This document shows positions 22,590 through 34,451 of a DNA stretch of 64,000 nt, in pieces; within the stretch, counting starts at the first letter, position 1; every line of letters starts with the position of its first letter. Below the pieces are notes generated by a model that was not told the DNA's origin, made no database searches, and saw only the letters and a list, made by a program, of their open reading frames with translations. This DNA comes from Hofstenia miamia. Lineage: Eukaryota; Xenacoelomorpha; Acoela. The DNA lies in the NCBI GenBank assembly GCA_004352715.1, contig SCFE01000001.1:1874544-1938543 (forward strand). Direction: 5' to 3'. Position numbers and translations under genes: made by a program.

Positions 22590-25500
22590 GTTCGTTTTTT
22601 AATATTTACGTATCACTAATTTAATGTAATAGGTGATTCCCATCATTAGCAAAGTTTGTATTATAGGAATAATTATGAAATTATATATATGTTCTCCAAT
22701 ATCGATGCACAATTATGTTTAAAAATCTCTGGTCACCATGATCAATTTTTTTACGTCATCTCAAACTTCACTTCATGTGAATTTTTTCACTAAATATTTA
22801 GTTTCTACTGTTTAGCGGCTCTTGAGAAATTTCTTCAACATTATTGTTTATTTTTTACATTTATTTGTTGAGTAGATTGCTAGATGAAAATACGTAATTT
22901 GGAATACATCGTCTCTCTATTCATTGTCAAATTTGCAACCGATTCAAATTCAATTACCGATTCATTAATGGAGATTGCAACAGTGTAGTTGATGCAATAT
23001 CATTATTGGTGTGAGCTGAATTTATTTTAGGTCCGACCCGTGAACTATTATTTCTTTCCCGTTTTGACCACCTGATAGAATTTTATGTCCGGTTTTCGCC
23101 TCGTTAAATTTATTGATTCATTTTGAACTACTTACTTTTATTGTTTACTTTTTGTTAATTACACTTTTTCTAGCACAATTGATCCAAATGACAAAATAGC
23201 TGAACTAAAAATTATAACTTATTAGTTTTGCTTTATGCGATTAATTTTATTTAGCCCATTTTCAGCTCGCAGTTCCATAATCTCCCAGCACCGCCTGTGT
23301 CCATTTTTGATTCAACATGGAATTGATAACATCGGTTTATTGTTTAGGGCAAGCTTCACGGTTGCCGAACAAGCGGTGGTCTCTCCAATCTTTCATTTTC
23401 CTTTCGTGGGATGGAGAACATACGTTCCGCTATGAATGCCGTCTTTTTGTATCATGCTATCGCCGTAAGAATTTTACCAAAATATTGTTTAACCAGTATT
23501 ATATTTTTCAAACTTTAAATGTTTTCAGAGCTTAATCAACAAATAATAATAGAATATAATTCTATATTTTTATATATAATAAACATCTTAGATCTTTAAA
23601 ATTTTATTTTAGGCTGGCCTGGATATGGGAATTGTAAACGCAGGCAATCTCCCTGTTTATAGTGATATTAATCCAACACTTCTTCAGCTATGTGAGGACA
23701 TTGTCTGGAATAAAGATCCAAGTACCACGGAGAAGCTCTTGGAGTACGCGAAGTCAGTGTCTTCCACATCGAAGAAAGACGTTGAAGAGGAGTTATGGCG
23801 TTCGAAAAATGTAGAAGAGCGTCTGACATACTCCCTTGTCAAGGTGATATACAATTTCATTACAAAACGCTTCCATGTAAATCATCATAAATCTTTTATG
23901 ATAAATTAATTATTTACTTATGTATACGTGTACTCACATGAGCACAGCAATTCAAATTGACCTCCCAACATTTAATTCGTGATATTTAGTGATGCAAAGG
24001 ATCCTAGTAATACAAAGGATATGCAACGTACTTTTTGAATTTACCGTCTAATCCTTCTTCATTTTAACGATTTTACCATAAATAATTTTTAATTATATAA
24101 TGAAAAAATGTTAAAGCGCATTGTATATGTGTTCTCATGAACTAAAGTAGCTAAAATTGTAGGAATAAATTATTTCAATTCCCGGAGGCAATTCATTAAT
24201 ATTTGGTGTGTAAACATTGTTACAAAGGAACGATGGCACATACGAAATATTATTTTCAATATATAATTGCCTGACAGACCTAAAATAATAGGATTGTTCA
24301 AGAACGACAAAGTATAGCTCAAAGCACCTTGAGTTCGGAAAATAGGTTAGGAACAATATTTTGGGAATTTCTTCTCGAAGAGATAACTCTGGTTTTGCGA
24401 AAATACAAAAAATATCAAATTGTATTCCATGTTACTTTGCTTATAAATCTCTGTTGTCAACGAAGTAGTTTCATGAACGACATAGAAATGAAAGATCTGG
24501 GTGGTAATGAAATTGTGAAAGCGATGTGGTGCGGGGCGGTGAAATGCGATGCGATGCGATGGAGGGACTTTTTTCTTTCATGTAATTGTTAACATCTACA
24601 TATACCCAAACTGTTATGGTATAGGACTACCTTTAAAATCTGGTTTTTATGGTATTGTGTGGTGACTGTAGGCCGTGTTTGTCACTGTTGTTAACATACG
24701 TTAATAGTTCACTGAATTACATTGGTATTTTATGTTTTGATTAGACCTTGTTTTATCATTTCCTAAATAGACCATTACTGATTCTTAGCTTTACATTACA
24801 TTATTACAGTATATATATATACAGTACTGGCCAAAAGTTTGGGAACAATATAATAGCACAATGTAGAAACAATATGATAACACCATGTAGAAAGTAAATA
24901 GTTAATTCAGAAAAACTCAATAATATTTTGTNNNNNNNNNNNNNNNNNNNNNNNNNNNNNNNNNNNNNNNNNNNNNNNNNNNNNNNNNNNNNNNNNNNNN
25001 NNNNNNNNNNNNNNNNNNNNNNNNNNNNNNNNNNNNNNNNNNNNNNNNNNNNNNNNNNNNNNNNNNNNNNNNNNNNNNNNNNNNNNNNNNNNNNNNNNNN
25101 NNNNNNNNNNNNNNNNNNNNNNNNNNNNNNNNNNNNNNNNNNNNNNNNNNNNNNNNNNNNNNNNNNNNNNNNNNNNNNNNNNNNNNNNNNNNNNNNNNNN
25201 NNNNNNNNNNNNNNNNNNNNNNNNNNNNNNNNNNNNNNNNNNNNNNNNNNNNNNNNNNNNNNNNNNNNNNNNNNNNNNNNNNNNNNNNNNNNNNNNNNNN
25301 NNNNNNNNNNNNNNNNNNNNNNNNNNNNNNNNNNNNNNNNNNNNNNNNNNNNNNNNNNNNNNNNNNNNNNNNNNNNNNNNNNNNNNNNNNNNNNNNNNNN
25401 NNNNNNNNNNNNNNNNNNNNNNNNNNNNNNNNNNNNNNNNNNNNNNNNNNNNNNNNNNNNNNNNNNNNNNNNNNNNNNNNNNNNNNNNNNNNTTAATTCA

Positions 25501-28109
25501 GAAAAACTCAATAATATTTTGTATGTCCGCCATTATTGGCCAAACACGCAGAAAAGTGATTTGACAGTGACTTGACCAGCTTTATACAATAATCATCAGT
25601 AATGTCTGTGCACCATACCACTTTAATTTGCTCCTTCAGATCGTCGTGTGATGTGCATTGGCGCTTCCTCAGACAGTTTTTGATGTGATGCCAGCAATTT
25701 TCTATGATTGAGGTCTGGGAAGTTTCCCGGCCAGTTCTCAAGCAGTCGAAAGTCTTGTGATGCAATCCACTGTTTCACAACTTTGGCGCTGTGGCAAGGA
25801 GCACTATCTTGGTGTAGTACAGATGTTCCGCGATGCTGCATAAACATGGGAACTTTCTCCTGAATTATTTTGAGGTAGGTCTTCGCTGTGATTGTCTCAT
25901 TGTGAGGAACAAAATGCAGACCAGCACGACCATTCACAGTTATAGNNNNNNNNNNNNNNNNNNNNNNNNNNNNNNNNNNNNNNNNNNNNNNNNNNNNNNN
26001 NNNNNNNNNNNNNNNNNNNNNNNNNNNNNNNNNNNNNNNNNNNNNNNNNNNNNNNNNNNNNNNNNNNNNNNNNNNNNNNNNNNNNNNNNNNNNNNNNNNN
26101 NNNNNNNNNNNNNNNNNNNNNNNNNNNNNNNNNNNNNNNNNNNNNNNNNNNNNNNNNNNNNNNNNNNNNNNNNNNNNNNNNNNNNNNNNNNNNNNNNNNN
26201 NNNNNNNNNNNNNNNNNNNNNNNNNNNNNNNNNNNNNNNNNNNNNNNNNNNNNNNNNNNNNNNNNNNNNNNNNNNNNNNNNNNNNNNNNNNNNNNNNNNN
26301 NNNNNNNNNNNNNNNNNNNNNNNNNNNNNNNNNNNNNNNNNNNNNNNNNNNNNNNNNNNNNNNNNNNNNNNNNNNNNNNNNNNNNNNNNNNNNNNNNNNN
26401 NNNNNNNNNNNNNNNNNNNNNNNNNNNNNNNNNNNNNNNNNNNNNNNNNNNNNNNNNNNNNNNNNNNNNNNNNNNNNNNNNNNNNNNNNNNNNNNNNNNN
26501 NNNNNNNNNNNNNNNNNNNNNNNNNNNNNNNNNNNNNNNNNNNNNNNNNNNNNNNNNNNNNNNNNNNNNNNNNNNNNNNNNNNNNNNNNNNNNNNNNNNN
26601 NNNNNNNNNNNNNNNNNNNNNNNNNNNNNNNNNNNNNNNNNNNNNNNNNNNNNNNNNNNNNNNNNNNNNNNNNNNNNNNNNNNNNNNNNNNNNNNNNNNN
26701 NNNNNNNNNNNNNNNNNNNNNNNNNNNNNNNNNNNNNNNNNNNNNNNNNNNNNNNNNNNNNNNNNNNNNNNNNNNNNNNNNNNNNNNNNNNNNNNNNNNN
26801 NNNNNNNNNNNNNNNNNNNNNNNNNNNNNNNNNNNNNNNNNNNNNNNNNNNNNNNNNNNNNNNNNNNNNNNNNNNNNNNNNNNNNNNNNNNNNNNNNNNN
26901 NNNNNNNNNNNNNNNNNNNNNNNNNNNNNNNNNNNNNNNNNNNNNGAGTTGAATCTTTGGTTTCTTGGTAATTGAACGTGTGGCTGGTATGATGTAAACT
27001 GGCAAATCTTAGATTTGTCACTATATTATTGTGTGTAAATCTAAAGGTGTGTTAATTTGATTGACTAAATGAATATGTTGTAAATTCTAAGAAAAAATTG
27101 GGAATTCCAGGAAATAGCATAAAACAAGCTTTAGACAGGTTACTGTTCCCAAACTTTTGGCCAGTACTGCATATATATATATATATATATAAACAATCAT
27201 ACAAACGATTCGGGCTGGTTTAGATTTGTAAGAATCGAAATTTGCATTTGAATTTATTAAATCAGTAAAGTCAATAGGACAAACAACTATATTTTGATTG
27301 TCAAAATTCTTTGTTTTAAATGCAAATTATATTTAAGTAAAACTAGTGTAGATTATTTCATCTTTGTCATTCCCTTCGAATAAAATAAAAGTGGTACTTC
27401 ACTTGAATTCTAGATTTAAAGTCAAACACACAAGCGTTTTGCAATTAGTAAAATATTTAATTTCAGTATCGAGCTTTTAAGAAAAAAGGCATTTATTGCC
27501 TTTGATATTTGTTCTACGATGTAGTAGATTTATCATGAATGATAAAGCGTTTAAATATTTTTTAAATTTTTGTTTCAAGACCGTACTCACCTTTGAAAAT
27601 CGTAATCAGACTTCAAATGAAAGTGTGTTCTCATGACAAACTAATTTTGGCAGTTTTGTAAATAAATTATAGAAAACCATTTACTCGTAAGAACATTTTT
27701 AATATTTAAACATTTCTTTCGTGCAAAAAACCGTTGTAATATAATTCAAAAAATCTGAATTCATTTGTCTTTGTCAAAAATGGGTTGGATTTGTCAATTT
27801 ACTGATACAAAATTTGTATATTTTTAAATTAAATGATAATTTAAATTACAATGATTGAATTAATTTATCAACGAATTACCACAAAATCTGTGAATTTTAT
27901 ATATTTTCCATTTTAAGCATATGAGAAGTACGCTGGCGAGCGTTAGATTCTCAGGATTTTTCGCACATATTCAGCGATGCACAACTTTTATTTTTATACC
28001 TAGGCATCTGTTAACTTATTATTAGTTATGAATTATATAATTAAGTCCAATGAAATGTGTTTATTTTATTAATTATCTAGTTAAATTTAAATTAGTAATT
28101 TAAAGTACA

Positions 28110-28147
<38 letters not shown>

Positions 28148-31100
28148 GTATCAATTAAATTATATTTAGATTAGTATGTAAATTATAATTTATTACTGTA
28201 GCCTATTTTATATTGTATAATTTTTTTACGAACTTGAAAATCCGTGAACTTCGTGATACACACAAATTTAAAAGTTTAATCCTTCTAATTTTCTCAAATT
28301 TCTTGTTTATTTTTTTTAAATATTCGTTTCGTTAGTTTTAAATTTTTTTATGTTTAGGGTATTGATAAATACGTCATTCAAGATGTCGCTGAAGCCCGAG
28401 AAGACGTCTCTAAGTATTCTCGTCCTTTGCAAATTATTGAAGGACCACTTATGCAAGTATATATTTTAAAACTTTAAAATATATCAAATACATCTTTTCG
28501 AAATTTAACAGTAACAAAACATAATACAGGAAACAGTATTATAAAAGAAGGTTTAGAGATGTTAAAATACGTTTTGCAAGTTAAAATTCAGCTTATTTTC
28601 TAATATTTACTTGTTTTTGCTAAAGTAATTGTCCTTGATTCATAATCCTGAAGTTCACAAAAAATATTCCCCTGTTTGAAAGAAAGAAGAAAGAAATGAA
28701 CCGACAAAGCAGTTTTCCAGTTAAAATTGTTACCAGGAAACAAAGCTAATTATTACAAACATGCTTTTAAAAGTTTGTAAGAAATCTAAAATGTACAAGA
28801 TCCTATGTGGAGTTATGTACTTATATAGGTATATTTGGACTAGTGGCGCAATTGTCTAAACTTGTTTTTTCAATTTTTTTAAGTGATAGCTGATTACTAG
28901 TTTTTTAGTCGAAAATGCAATTATTTTTAATTCATATTGGCGATTTTTTATCATCTAATTTTTGTTAGAATAACCGGATTTTAAATTTCGTACACGCTAT
29001 CAATTTTTTGACAGATGATAAATTTTCATTTGATGAAAAATCGATAGTAGAAACGATTTCCTAACTTCACTTCTATTCAATGATTAGTCTCTTTTAAAAT
29101 GTAAAAAATCTCTGCACATTTTGAAGTTGAAATATTTTGGAGGCTGTTCCCTACGTCGACATTTATTTGTGAAACTCGAGTTTTAGTGTCGTACACACTA
29201 TCGACTTTTTATCAACTTTAACCACCAAATTCTTGTTATACATTCATGAAAAGAGAAATTAATGTTGATATATTTGTCATAATTAAATGTTTGATATATG
29301 AGTTTTCAACAAAATTTTAGTAGCTTGAAGTGATTTTTTCTACGTGCAAAATGTTTTAAACTTTTAAAATGTTTTTTTAAGTAATACACTTTTTTTGCCA
29401 ACCCTGCTACCAATTCAGCTTTTAGTTCTTAGTAAGAGATCTTGAACGTATAATTGTTTAAGGTTATATAATTTTTATTTTCGCTACAATCCACCAATCC
29501 CATATTGACGCATAATCAATGTGAAGTGTTGTTTATTTACTGATATATTTCATTTATTTCAACAAAAATATAAAAATAGAAAATTTGAAAGTTATTTGCA
29601 GTACTTCTCCTCTATCTGTTAATATGTTTGAAAAAATAAAGGTTGTTTGTATATTAAATTTATAAGATTCTCACAATTATGATTGCTTACACTCAGAATT
29701 CATTTGAAAATTGAATTTCAAGCCATATGGCTAGAATCTTACACTTTTGTTTAGGGAATGGGTGTTGTTGGTGATCTATTTGGCTCTGGGAAAATGTTCC
29801 TTCCTCAAGTGATTAAGTCAGCGCGAGTTATGAAGAAAGCTGTAGGGTATCTCGTGCCATTTATTGAAGAAGAAAAACTAAAAAATGGTTATGGAGGAGA
29901 AGTATGTTAATTATGATTTCAGTAAGCAACCTATTTGCCATTATAGCAGAAAATATTGGTACATTTTTTAAGAATATCATAGATTAAGATAGTTTTGTTT
30001 GGAAGGAATGGTCTGAAAGCTATCCTATTAAGTGATCAATAGAAGGATGTTTTCTAAGTCATATCTAGTCATGCATGTTTAGGAATCATTTTCTGGTAAG
30101 ATTGTCATTGCAACCGTCAAGGGCGATGTGCATGACATCGGCAAAAATATTGTGGCGGTAGTATTGGGTTGTAACAACTACAAGGTTATTGATTTGGGAG
30201 TTATGACGCCATGTGAAAGAATTCTTCAAACAGCTATTGAGCAAAATGCTGGTTAGTCATCTTACATTGATGTATTTTCTTTAAGAATATTTCAGTATTT
30301 TTTTTGAACTGAATTTTAATTTATAATCAACCAGATACTTTAAAATGCTTCGAATATGATATATTTAATCTCTGAACTGTAGCGCTTCGTATATTTGTGC
30401 CTAAATAAGTTCCTAGCACTCTGCCTTTGCCTGATGTGCATTGATGTGGAAGTAATCAATTCATTTTAGTCTCATCATGTTTTTGCACTGGTGCATTAAG
30501 TTCTGACTTAGTTGTTTCCTGATAATCTACATTAAAATCAATACTTTCGTTAGAGGAAGATGTCAAACGAGTAGAAACGCAATACGGCCTGGTTTGGCAT
30601 GCTCGTCTTTTGTTACATTTATCAAAATTTCACAAATTTATCAAAAAATTTTCTAGTGGTACGGCATTTAGCACTCTTGAATGTGATTAATAGCACCTTG
30701 AATTTATAAGAAAGAAAATAGTGAATAGTAAAAATTTAATCACATATTTTGCTAAAGTACTTAAATTATGGCTCCATAATTTTTTGCCCCAACCCAACTC
30801 TCAACCAAAACAGCCCAATCCATACAGATGTTTTCAAAATCTGTTCCAACTCATCCTAACCTAGCTCAATAATACTAATTCTAAGGTTTAATCAAGAAAG
30901 TAGAGTTAAACTCGAGGTTAAAATTCTCAAATTCTATTTTTTGATACTTCATTTGATAAATAGAAATGGTAATAAAAGAGGTTTTCAAGTAGACTACACT
31001 ATGGTATTCTATTTCATGAGAAATTCATTATATATTTTAAAGTAAACAATGAGTTCATAATTTATGACGATAACGACCCATTTTTTGGAAAAAGGGTCTT

Positions 31101-34100
31101 ACTTAACCCCACATTTAGCATGCCTTAAGAATATGGCCCGATTCAACCCAACCCACAGCCATCAAAACGTATCCCAACCTTAGTCATCGTATGGATTGAT
31201 GCAACCAGTTGCAATCCTGGCTTACACAAATATTATTGTGCATAGTAGTCAATATTTTGCTATATTATAGCAATAGCAAATTAAATAACAGTGAATTATC
31301 TGAAAACGCTCATTAGAGATTTATTTTTGCAAAACAAATGTAAAATATTGTCATCTTTGGAGGTCTTAGCCAAAAGCTACTATGCACTAAAATATTCATC
31401 ATTAGTAAAACATTGCGGTTTTCGTTTTGACCCACACAATAATCACTGAATGATGCGACTTCGTTATAGAATGAATTTCTTGCCAAACACATTCAAAAGA
31501 ATTTTTTCAAACTAAGTTACTTCGTTGTCACCTCGTTTTGCATTCTCTTCGCTCCAAATAAAGCAATAAAACAGTGAAGTTGTAAATCACCCAAAGAATT
31601 TTTTAGAAAGACTCACTGCAACTCGGAAAGTTTTGGAGATCAAACGTAATCAATAGCTTATGACTCAATAATACCTGGAGAGATTCTTTTCCGTTTTTCT
31701 TTCATATTGTATGCCATTTCAGCTTCTGGCTTATGAGCAATACACTGTCGTTCCGTGATAGGATTCTGAAAAATATCAGAGTCACAAGCCTGGCAATTAT
31801 CCGTATTCAGCTGGGAATTGACATATTTCCTGTACTCTCGATTTAAGATCTGAAGATGTTTTGACTTCGCTGTACTTTTGTTTATAAAAACAAAATAGTT
31901 TGTTGAGATTTAGATCTCGTAGAAAATATTCATTTTTATTAGTGAGCATTCCATAGTGGCTAACATGCACAATATTAAGATTACGTTTTCAGCTTCAGGA
32001 ATTATACTTTTGTTACTATGATAATTTTGTGTGTTAAAACTGCTAATTTCTAATTTTCTTTTTTCTTCTTTTCAGCCTTGAATTGCGCAGTCGCCGAGAT
32101 AGAAATTTCGGCATATTTCGATTTTTACTTCCCAAGAAGGTAATTCACATAATGTAGCACGTAACTTTGTTTTATTTTTTTACTGTGTTGTTTTTCCTGA
32201 TTGATTTTCAGTTAAATCTCCTATCCCACTTTCTTCAGTTTCAATTTCATTAACTCCTTTTCAAAAATTTTCTCATGGCCTTTCTGTATAATTAGTCGCT
32301 TCCTCAAAATTTCCTCATCAGTAGCAGAACCCAAGACGTACTGTATTTGCAGATTTCGATCAGCAAGTTCATTGTACCAGCTAAGTCAATTCAGTCTTTT
32401 TTTCGATAAGTTTTCTGTACATTGCATCAGGAGGCTGTTGCAGGTTGCAGCTTTCTACTTTTCGTGATTCCCCTTTATTTTTTGACTTTCCCTTTTTTGC
32501 TTTTTTTTCTTCATTTGCTTTTTTCATCATTTCTTTCGCTTTTTGTTTGTGCGGTTCTTATTACTTCCTCCACTTCAGTTCTTAATTGCAAATGAATTTT
32601 GTCAAGTTGACCTTCCACCGGAATGTCTAAAGAAAATGACTGAGCACCTGTTTATTCCCAGTACTTGTCTTATTCAAGAACATAATCTACGTCTTCATTT
32701 TTTCGCATGCACATTGACTTGCTTACTCTGCTGTTTTCTATTGCTCTGTATTTCTTTAGCTAGTGAAACGTGCATAAAGTCGTATCTAAGTTTCTTTTGA
32801 AGTCATGTTGTCATTAGGATAAGGCGAAATTGTACATGTTAGCCTGAGTGCATGGGAATCTAATATCTTGATCACTTTCTTCATGATATGACGTAGGCTT
32901 TGTCGTACTTGTCGTTCAGTTTTGTGCGACTGTGTTCAGTTTCGTGTGTTTTCTTGTAGCATGTTGCTTGCCATACTCAGCATAATCATCGTAAGTAAGG
33001 ACATGTCCATAATTGGCCACTCAGCGGTTATGCAATGAATTCAATTTTCATGCAACCAGGATATATTTACTAATGCTCCAAAGACATTGCAAAATTAACT
33101 AAAAAATTAACTAAAAAGCCTACACAATAATTCATGATTAAAGACAAAGTCAAAAAATTAAAATTAAAATGAATATAAAGGAAATTATAAGAAAGTTAAA
33201 AGTTAGATTAGAAACAAAGTCAAAATCTTAGTAACTTTAAAAATAGAGATAAAACGATAGAGAATTGCTCACAATCTCCTTTCAGAAGAGCTTTACGCTT
33301 GAAGGGTCTATGATCATGTAACCGACTTCAAATTCAAGGCTTATGCACGCCTTGGCAACGTTCTAATACCAACAACTAATACCATCGCCCCTGATGAAAA
33401 CTCATTTTATAGAAGCAACAAAATTGAAATATCTTGTTCTAGAATTACGGACTTGACACATTTCGACGCTATGAAATTGAAAGTTTTTAAATGACATATT
33501 CAAATATTGCATAGTTCTTCCAAATAGTAATACGTTTGGAGTTGGCGTATTATGTCACAAGGTTCATCACAAATTGCCCGAGGTTGCCAGTAATAAAACT
33601 CGAAATATCACTTGTAACTGTCTGACAACATTGAAATTGAATCCTAGAGCAATAAATTGAATATTCGATTATTAAAAACACCGTGTATACTAATTTCTTT
33701 GAATTTGCAATTGAAAGTTTGCCTACATGGTGTTCTCTTCTGAAACTTCCCTCATAAGAAGCATAAAGCGGACTATTGTTAAATACATAACTTGCAACAA
33801 GAAAAATCTAAATGAGCACTTAATTCTTAGCAGAAATGTATAAATTGATTTTGGCTAACAGTATAGCTGATAATTGTAATCTATTTTGATACGATGCATT
33901 AAGTAGAGATAATTAAAGGAATGATATACCGGTTTGTCATTAATTTTACTCTTGGGAGATAGTTTTTCCATTTACTCATTGTGATTTTATGAAATATCAC
34001 TTCAAGTGTTACAAGACCATTATTTTTTACACACTTTGAAAATTAGTGGTATGCTTTCCGAATGAAAACTTTTTCATCAATATTCTTTCGAAAATGTTTT

Positions 34101-34451
34101 TTCAAGTATTGCATTTAACAATAATTCTAAATTTATGTTTAATATTTGTGTAATGGGTAAATCAGACATCCTTGGTAGGAGTTGAATTTCCTGTAGTTTA
34201 TATATATATATATAATACGTTATGTATTTATTTATATATGTATATTAGATTTGTATCTTATTGCATTAAATATATTGCATTAGAAATCAATCATTTCTGT
34301 AATTAATGAAATTGCTTATTGGTTTTTTAGATGCTATTGGTTTGTCTGGGCTCATAACACCTTCACTGACAGAAATGATTCATGTCGCTAAAGAAATGGA
34401 GAAAAACGGATTCAAAATTCCTCTTCTGATAGGTGGAGCTACAACATCAAA
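22423..34451 (+). CDS. MTR: Cobalamin-dependent methionine synthase, partial gene (7 exons seen)
   Basis: Methionine synthase transfers the methyl group of 5-methyltetrahydrofolate, via cobalamin, to homocysteine in the cytosol, linking the folate and methionine cycles. Seven plus-strand exons (22423-22589, 23348-23464, 23613-23843, 28358-28456, 29755-29901, 30083-30251, 34331-34451) join in frame with GT-AG borders and compatible phases. They run colinearly with animal MTR from the late folate-binding domain ([35 protein letters not shown]) through the cobalamin cap ([20 protein letters not shown]) into the B12-binding Rossmann domain ([10 protein letters not shown], with the axial His; [17 protein letters not shown]). 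The homocysteine domain upstream and the AdoMet-activation domain downstream are not visible in this window. All seven pieces are intact, so a functional but incompletely covered gene is likely. Large introns host a Tc1-type element and a pseudogene. Confidence 0.93.
23348..23464 (+). CDS. MTR: MTR exon ([13 protein letters not shown])
   Basis: 39 codons between TTTAG and GTAAGA. It reads [18 protein letters not shown], then [10 protein letters not shown], the conserved core strand and loop of the folate-binding TIM barrel. The frame continues directly into AGLDMG in the next exon. Confidence 0.93.
23613..23843 (+). CDS. MTR: MTR exon ([14 protein letters not shown] to cap domain)
   Basis: 77 codons. 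Starts [19 protein letters not shown] (end of the folate domain), then [20 protein letters not shown] and [11 protein letters not shown], the linker and first cap-domain helices. Acceptor TTTTAG, donor AAG|GTGATA. A 148-base intron separates it from the previous exon. Confidence 0.95.
23900..24820. other. MTR intron sequence (23.9-24.8 kb)
   Basis: AT-rich intron. Near 24530 there is a short GCGATGCGATGCGATGG microrepeat. No gene supported. Confidence 0.5.
24932..25492. other. Assembly gap (561 N)
   Basis: The 30 bases before the gap (24902-24931) are repeated directly after it (25493-25522), a sign that the two contig ends actually overlap. Confidence 0.97.
25508..25945 (-). pseudogene. Tc1-type transposase, C-terminal part, frameshifted
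   Basis: Minus-strand translation gives the second catalytic Asp block ([17 protein letters not shown]), then [13 protein letters not shown], then after a 2-base loss the expected [15 protein letters not shown] and a tail ending [16 protein letters not shown] transposases of this family read NPIEN here. The frame is restored only by adding two bases, so the protein is dead. The N-terminal DNA-binding part falls in the 1000-N gap. Confidence 0.88.
25946..26945. other. Assembly gap (1000 N)
   Basis: Exactly 1000 N, hence probably a nominal size. It hides the first part of the transposase. Confidence 0.98.
28108..28144. repeat. (TA)n microsatellite
   Basis: About 17 TA units in the MTR intron preceding exon 28358-28456. 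Confidence 0.85.
28358..28456 (+). CDS. MTR: MTR exon (cap domain, LQIIEGPLM)
   Basis: 33 codons: [19 protein letters not shown], then [12 protein letters not shown]. Acceptor TTTAG, donor CAA|GTATAT. The 4.5-kb intron before it holds the Tc1-type element and two assembly gaps. Confidence 0.93.
28930..29405 (+). repeat. Dispersed repeat family II, copy 2
   Basis: The part 29240-29405 matches 6340-6480. The part 28975-29230 contains two versions of a GTACAC(A/G)CTATCAA/GACTTTTT word that also recurs near 39750-39850. Old interspersed repeat lying within an MTR intron. Confidence 0.45.
29755..29901 (+). CDS. MTR: MTR exon (cobalamin cap, [16 protein letters not shown])
   Basis: 49 codons starting [20 protein letters not shown] and continuing [20 protein letters not shown]. 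This is the conserved cap over the upper face of methylcobalamin. Donor GAA|GTATGT. Confidence 0.95.
30083..30251 (+). CDS. MTR: MTR exon (B12-binding, DVHDIG)
   Basis: 56 codons plus one base. Contains [20 protein letters not shown], in which the His of DxHxxG is the lower axial ligand of cobalamin, then [18 protein letters not shown]. Donor G|GTTAGT; the split codon gives Asp with the next exon. Confidence 0.96.
31658..32990 (-). pseudogene. Degenerate gene copy of unknown identity (in MTR intron)
   Basis: Minus-strand blocks of protein-like sequence appear in one order, broken by frameshifts and stops. From upstream they are: [19 protein letters not shown] and [15 protein letters not shown] (about 32545-32650), then a Lys-rich [20 protein letters not shown] and [20 protein letters not shown] (about 32410-32545), then [20 protein letters not shown] and [16 protein letters not shown] (about 32222-32390), and finally [35 protein letters not shown] and a stop at 31658. 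The final block has a CxxC...C-x-x-H pattern that could be a zinc site. Frames change at least twice. The part between 31873 and 32214 looks unrelated. Probably a processed pseudogene of a coiled-coil/zinc protein; I do not recognise the parent. Confidence 0.55.
33030..34330. other. MTR intron sequence (33.0-34.3 kb)
   Basis: AT-rich intron with a short TA tract near 34200. No gene or clear element seen. Confidence 0.5.
34331..34451 (+). CDS. MTR: MTR exon (B12-binding, [10 protein letters not shown])
   Basis: 39 codons with two bases at each end. Reads [20 protein letters not shown], then [12 protein letters not shown] with a split Lys codon, matching the second half of the B12 Rossmann fold. 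The next expected exon (THTAVKIAP region) was not found in the following 29.5 kb. Confidence 0.95.

Larger units (their letters stand above)
24822..27169 (-). mobile_element. Tc1-type DNA transposon, gapped and inactive
   Basis: 26-bp terminal inverted repeats (CAGTACTGGCCAAAAGTTTG followed by GGAACA) at 24822-24847 and, inverted, at 27144-27169, inside a TA tract, as expected for Tc1/mariner insertion at TA. A minus-strand transposase lies inside. Two N-gaps (561 and exactly 1000 bases) make the printed length unreliable. A 30-base string is repeated on both sides of the first gap, so that gap may not exist. The element lies in an MTR intron, opposite to the gene. Confidence 0.9.
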
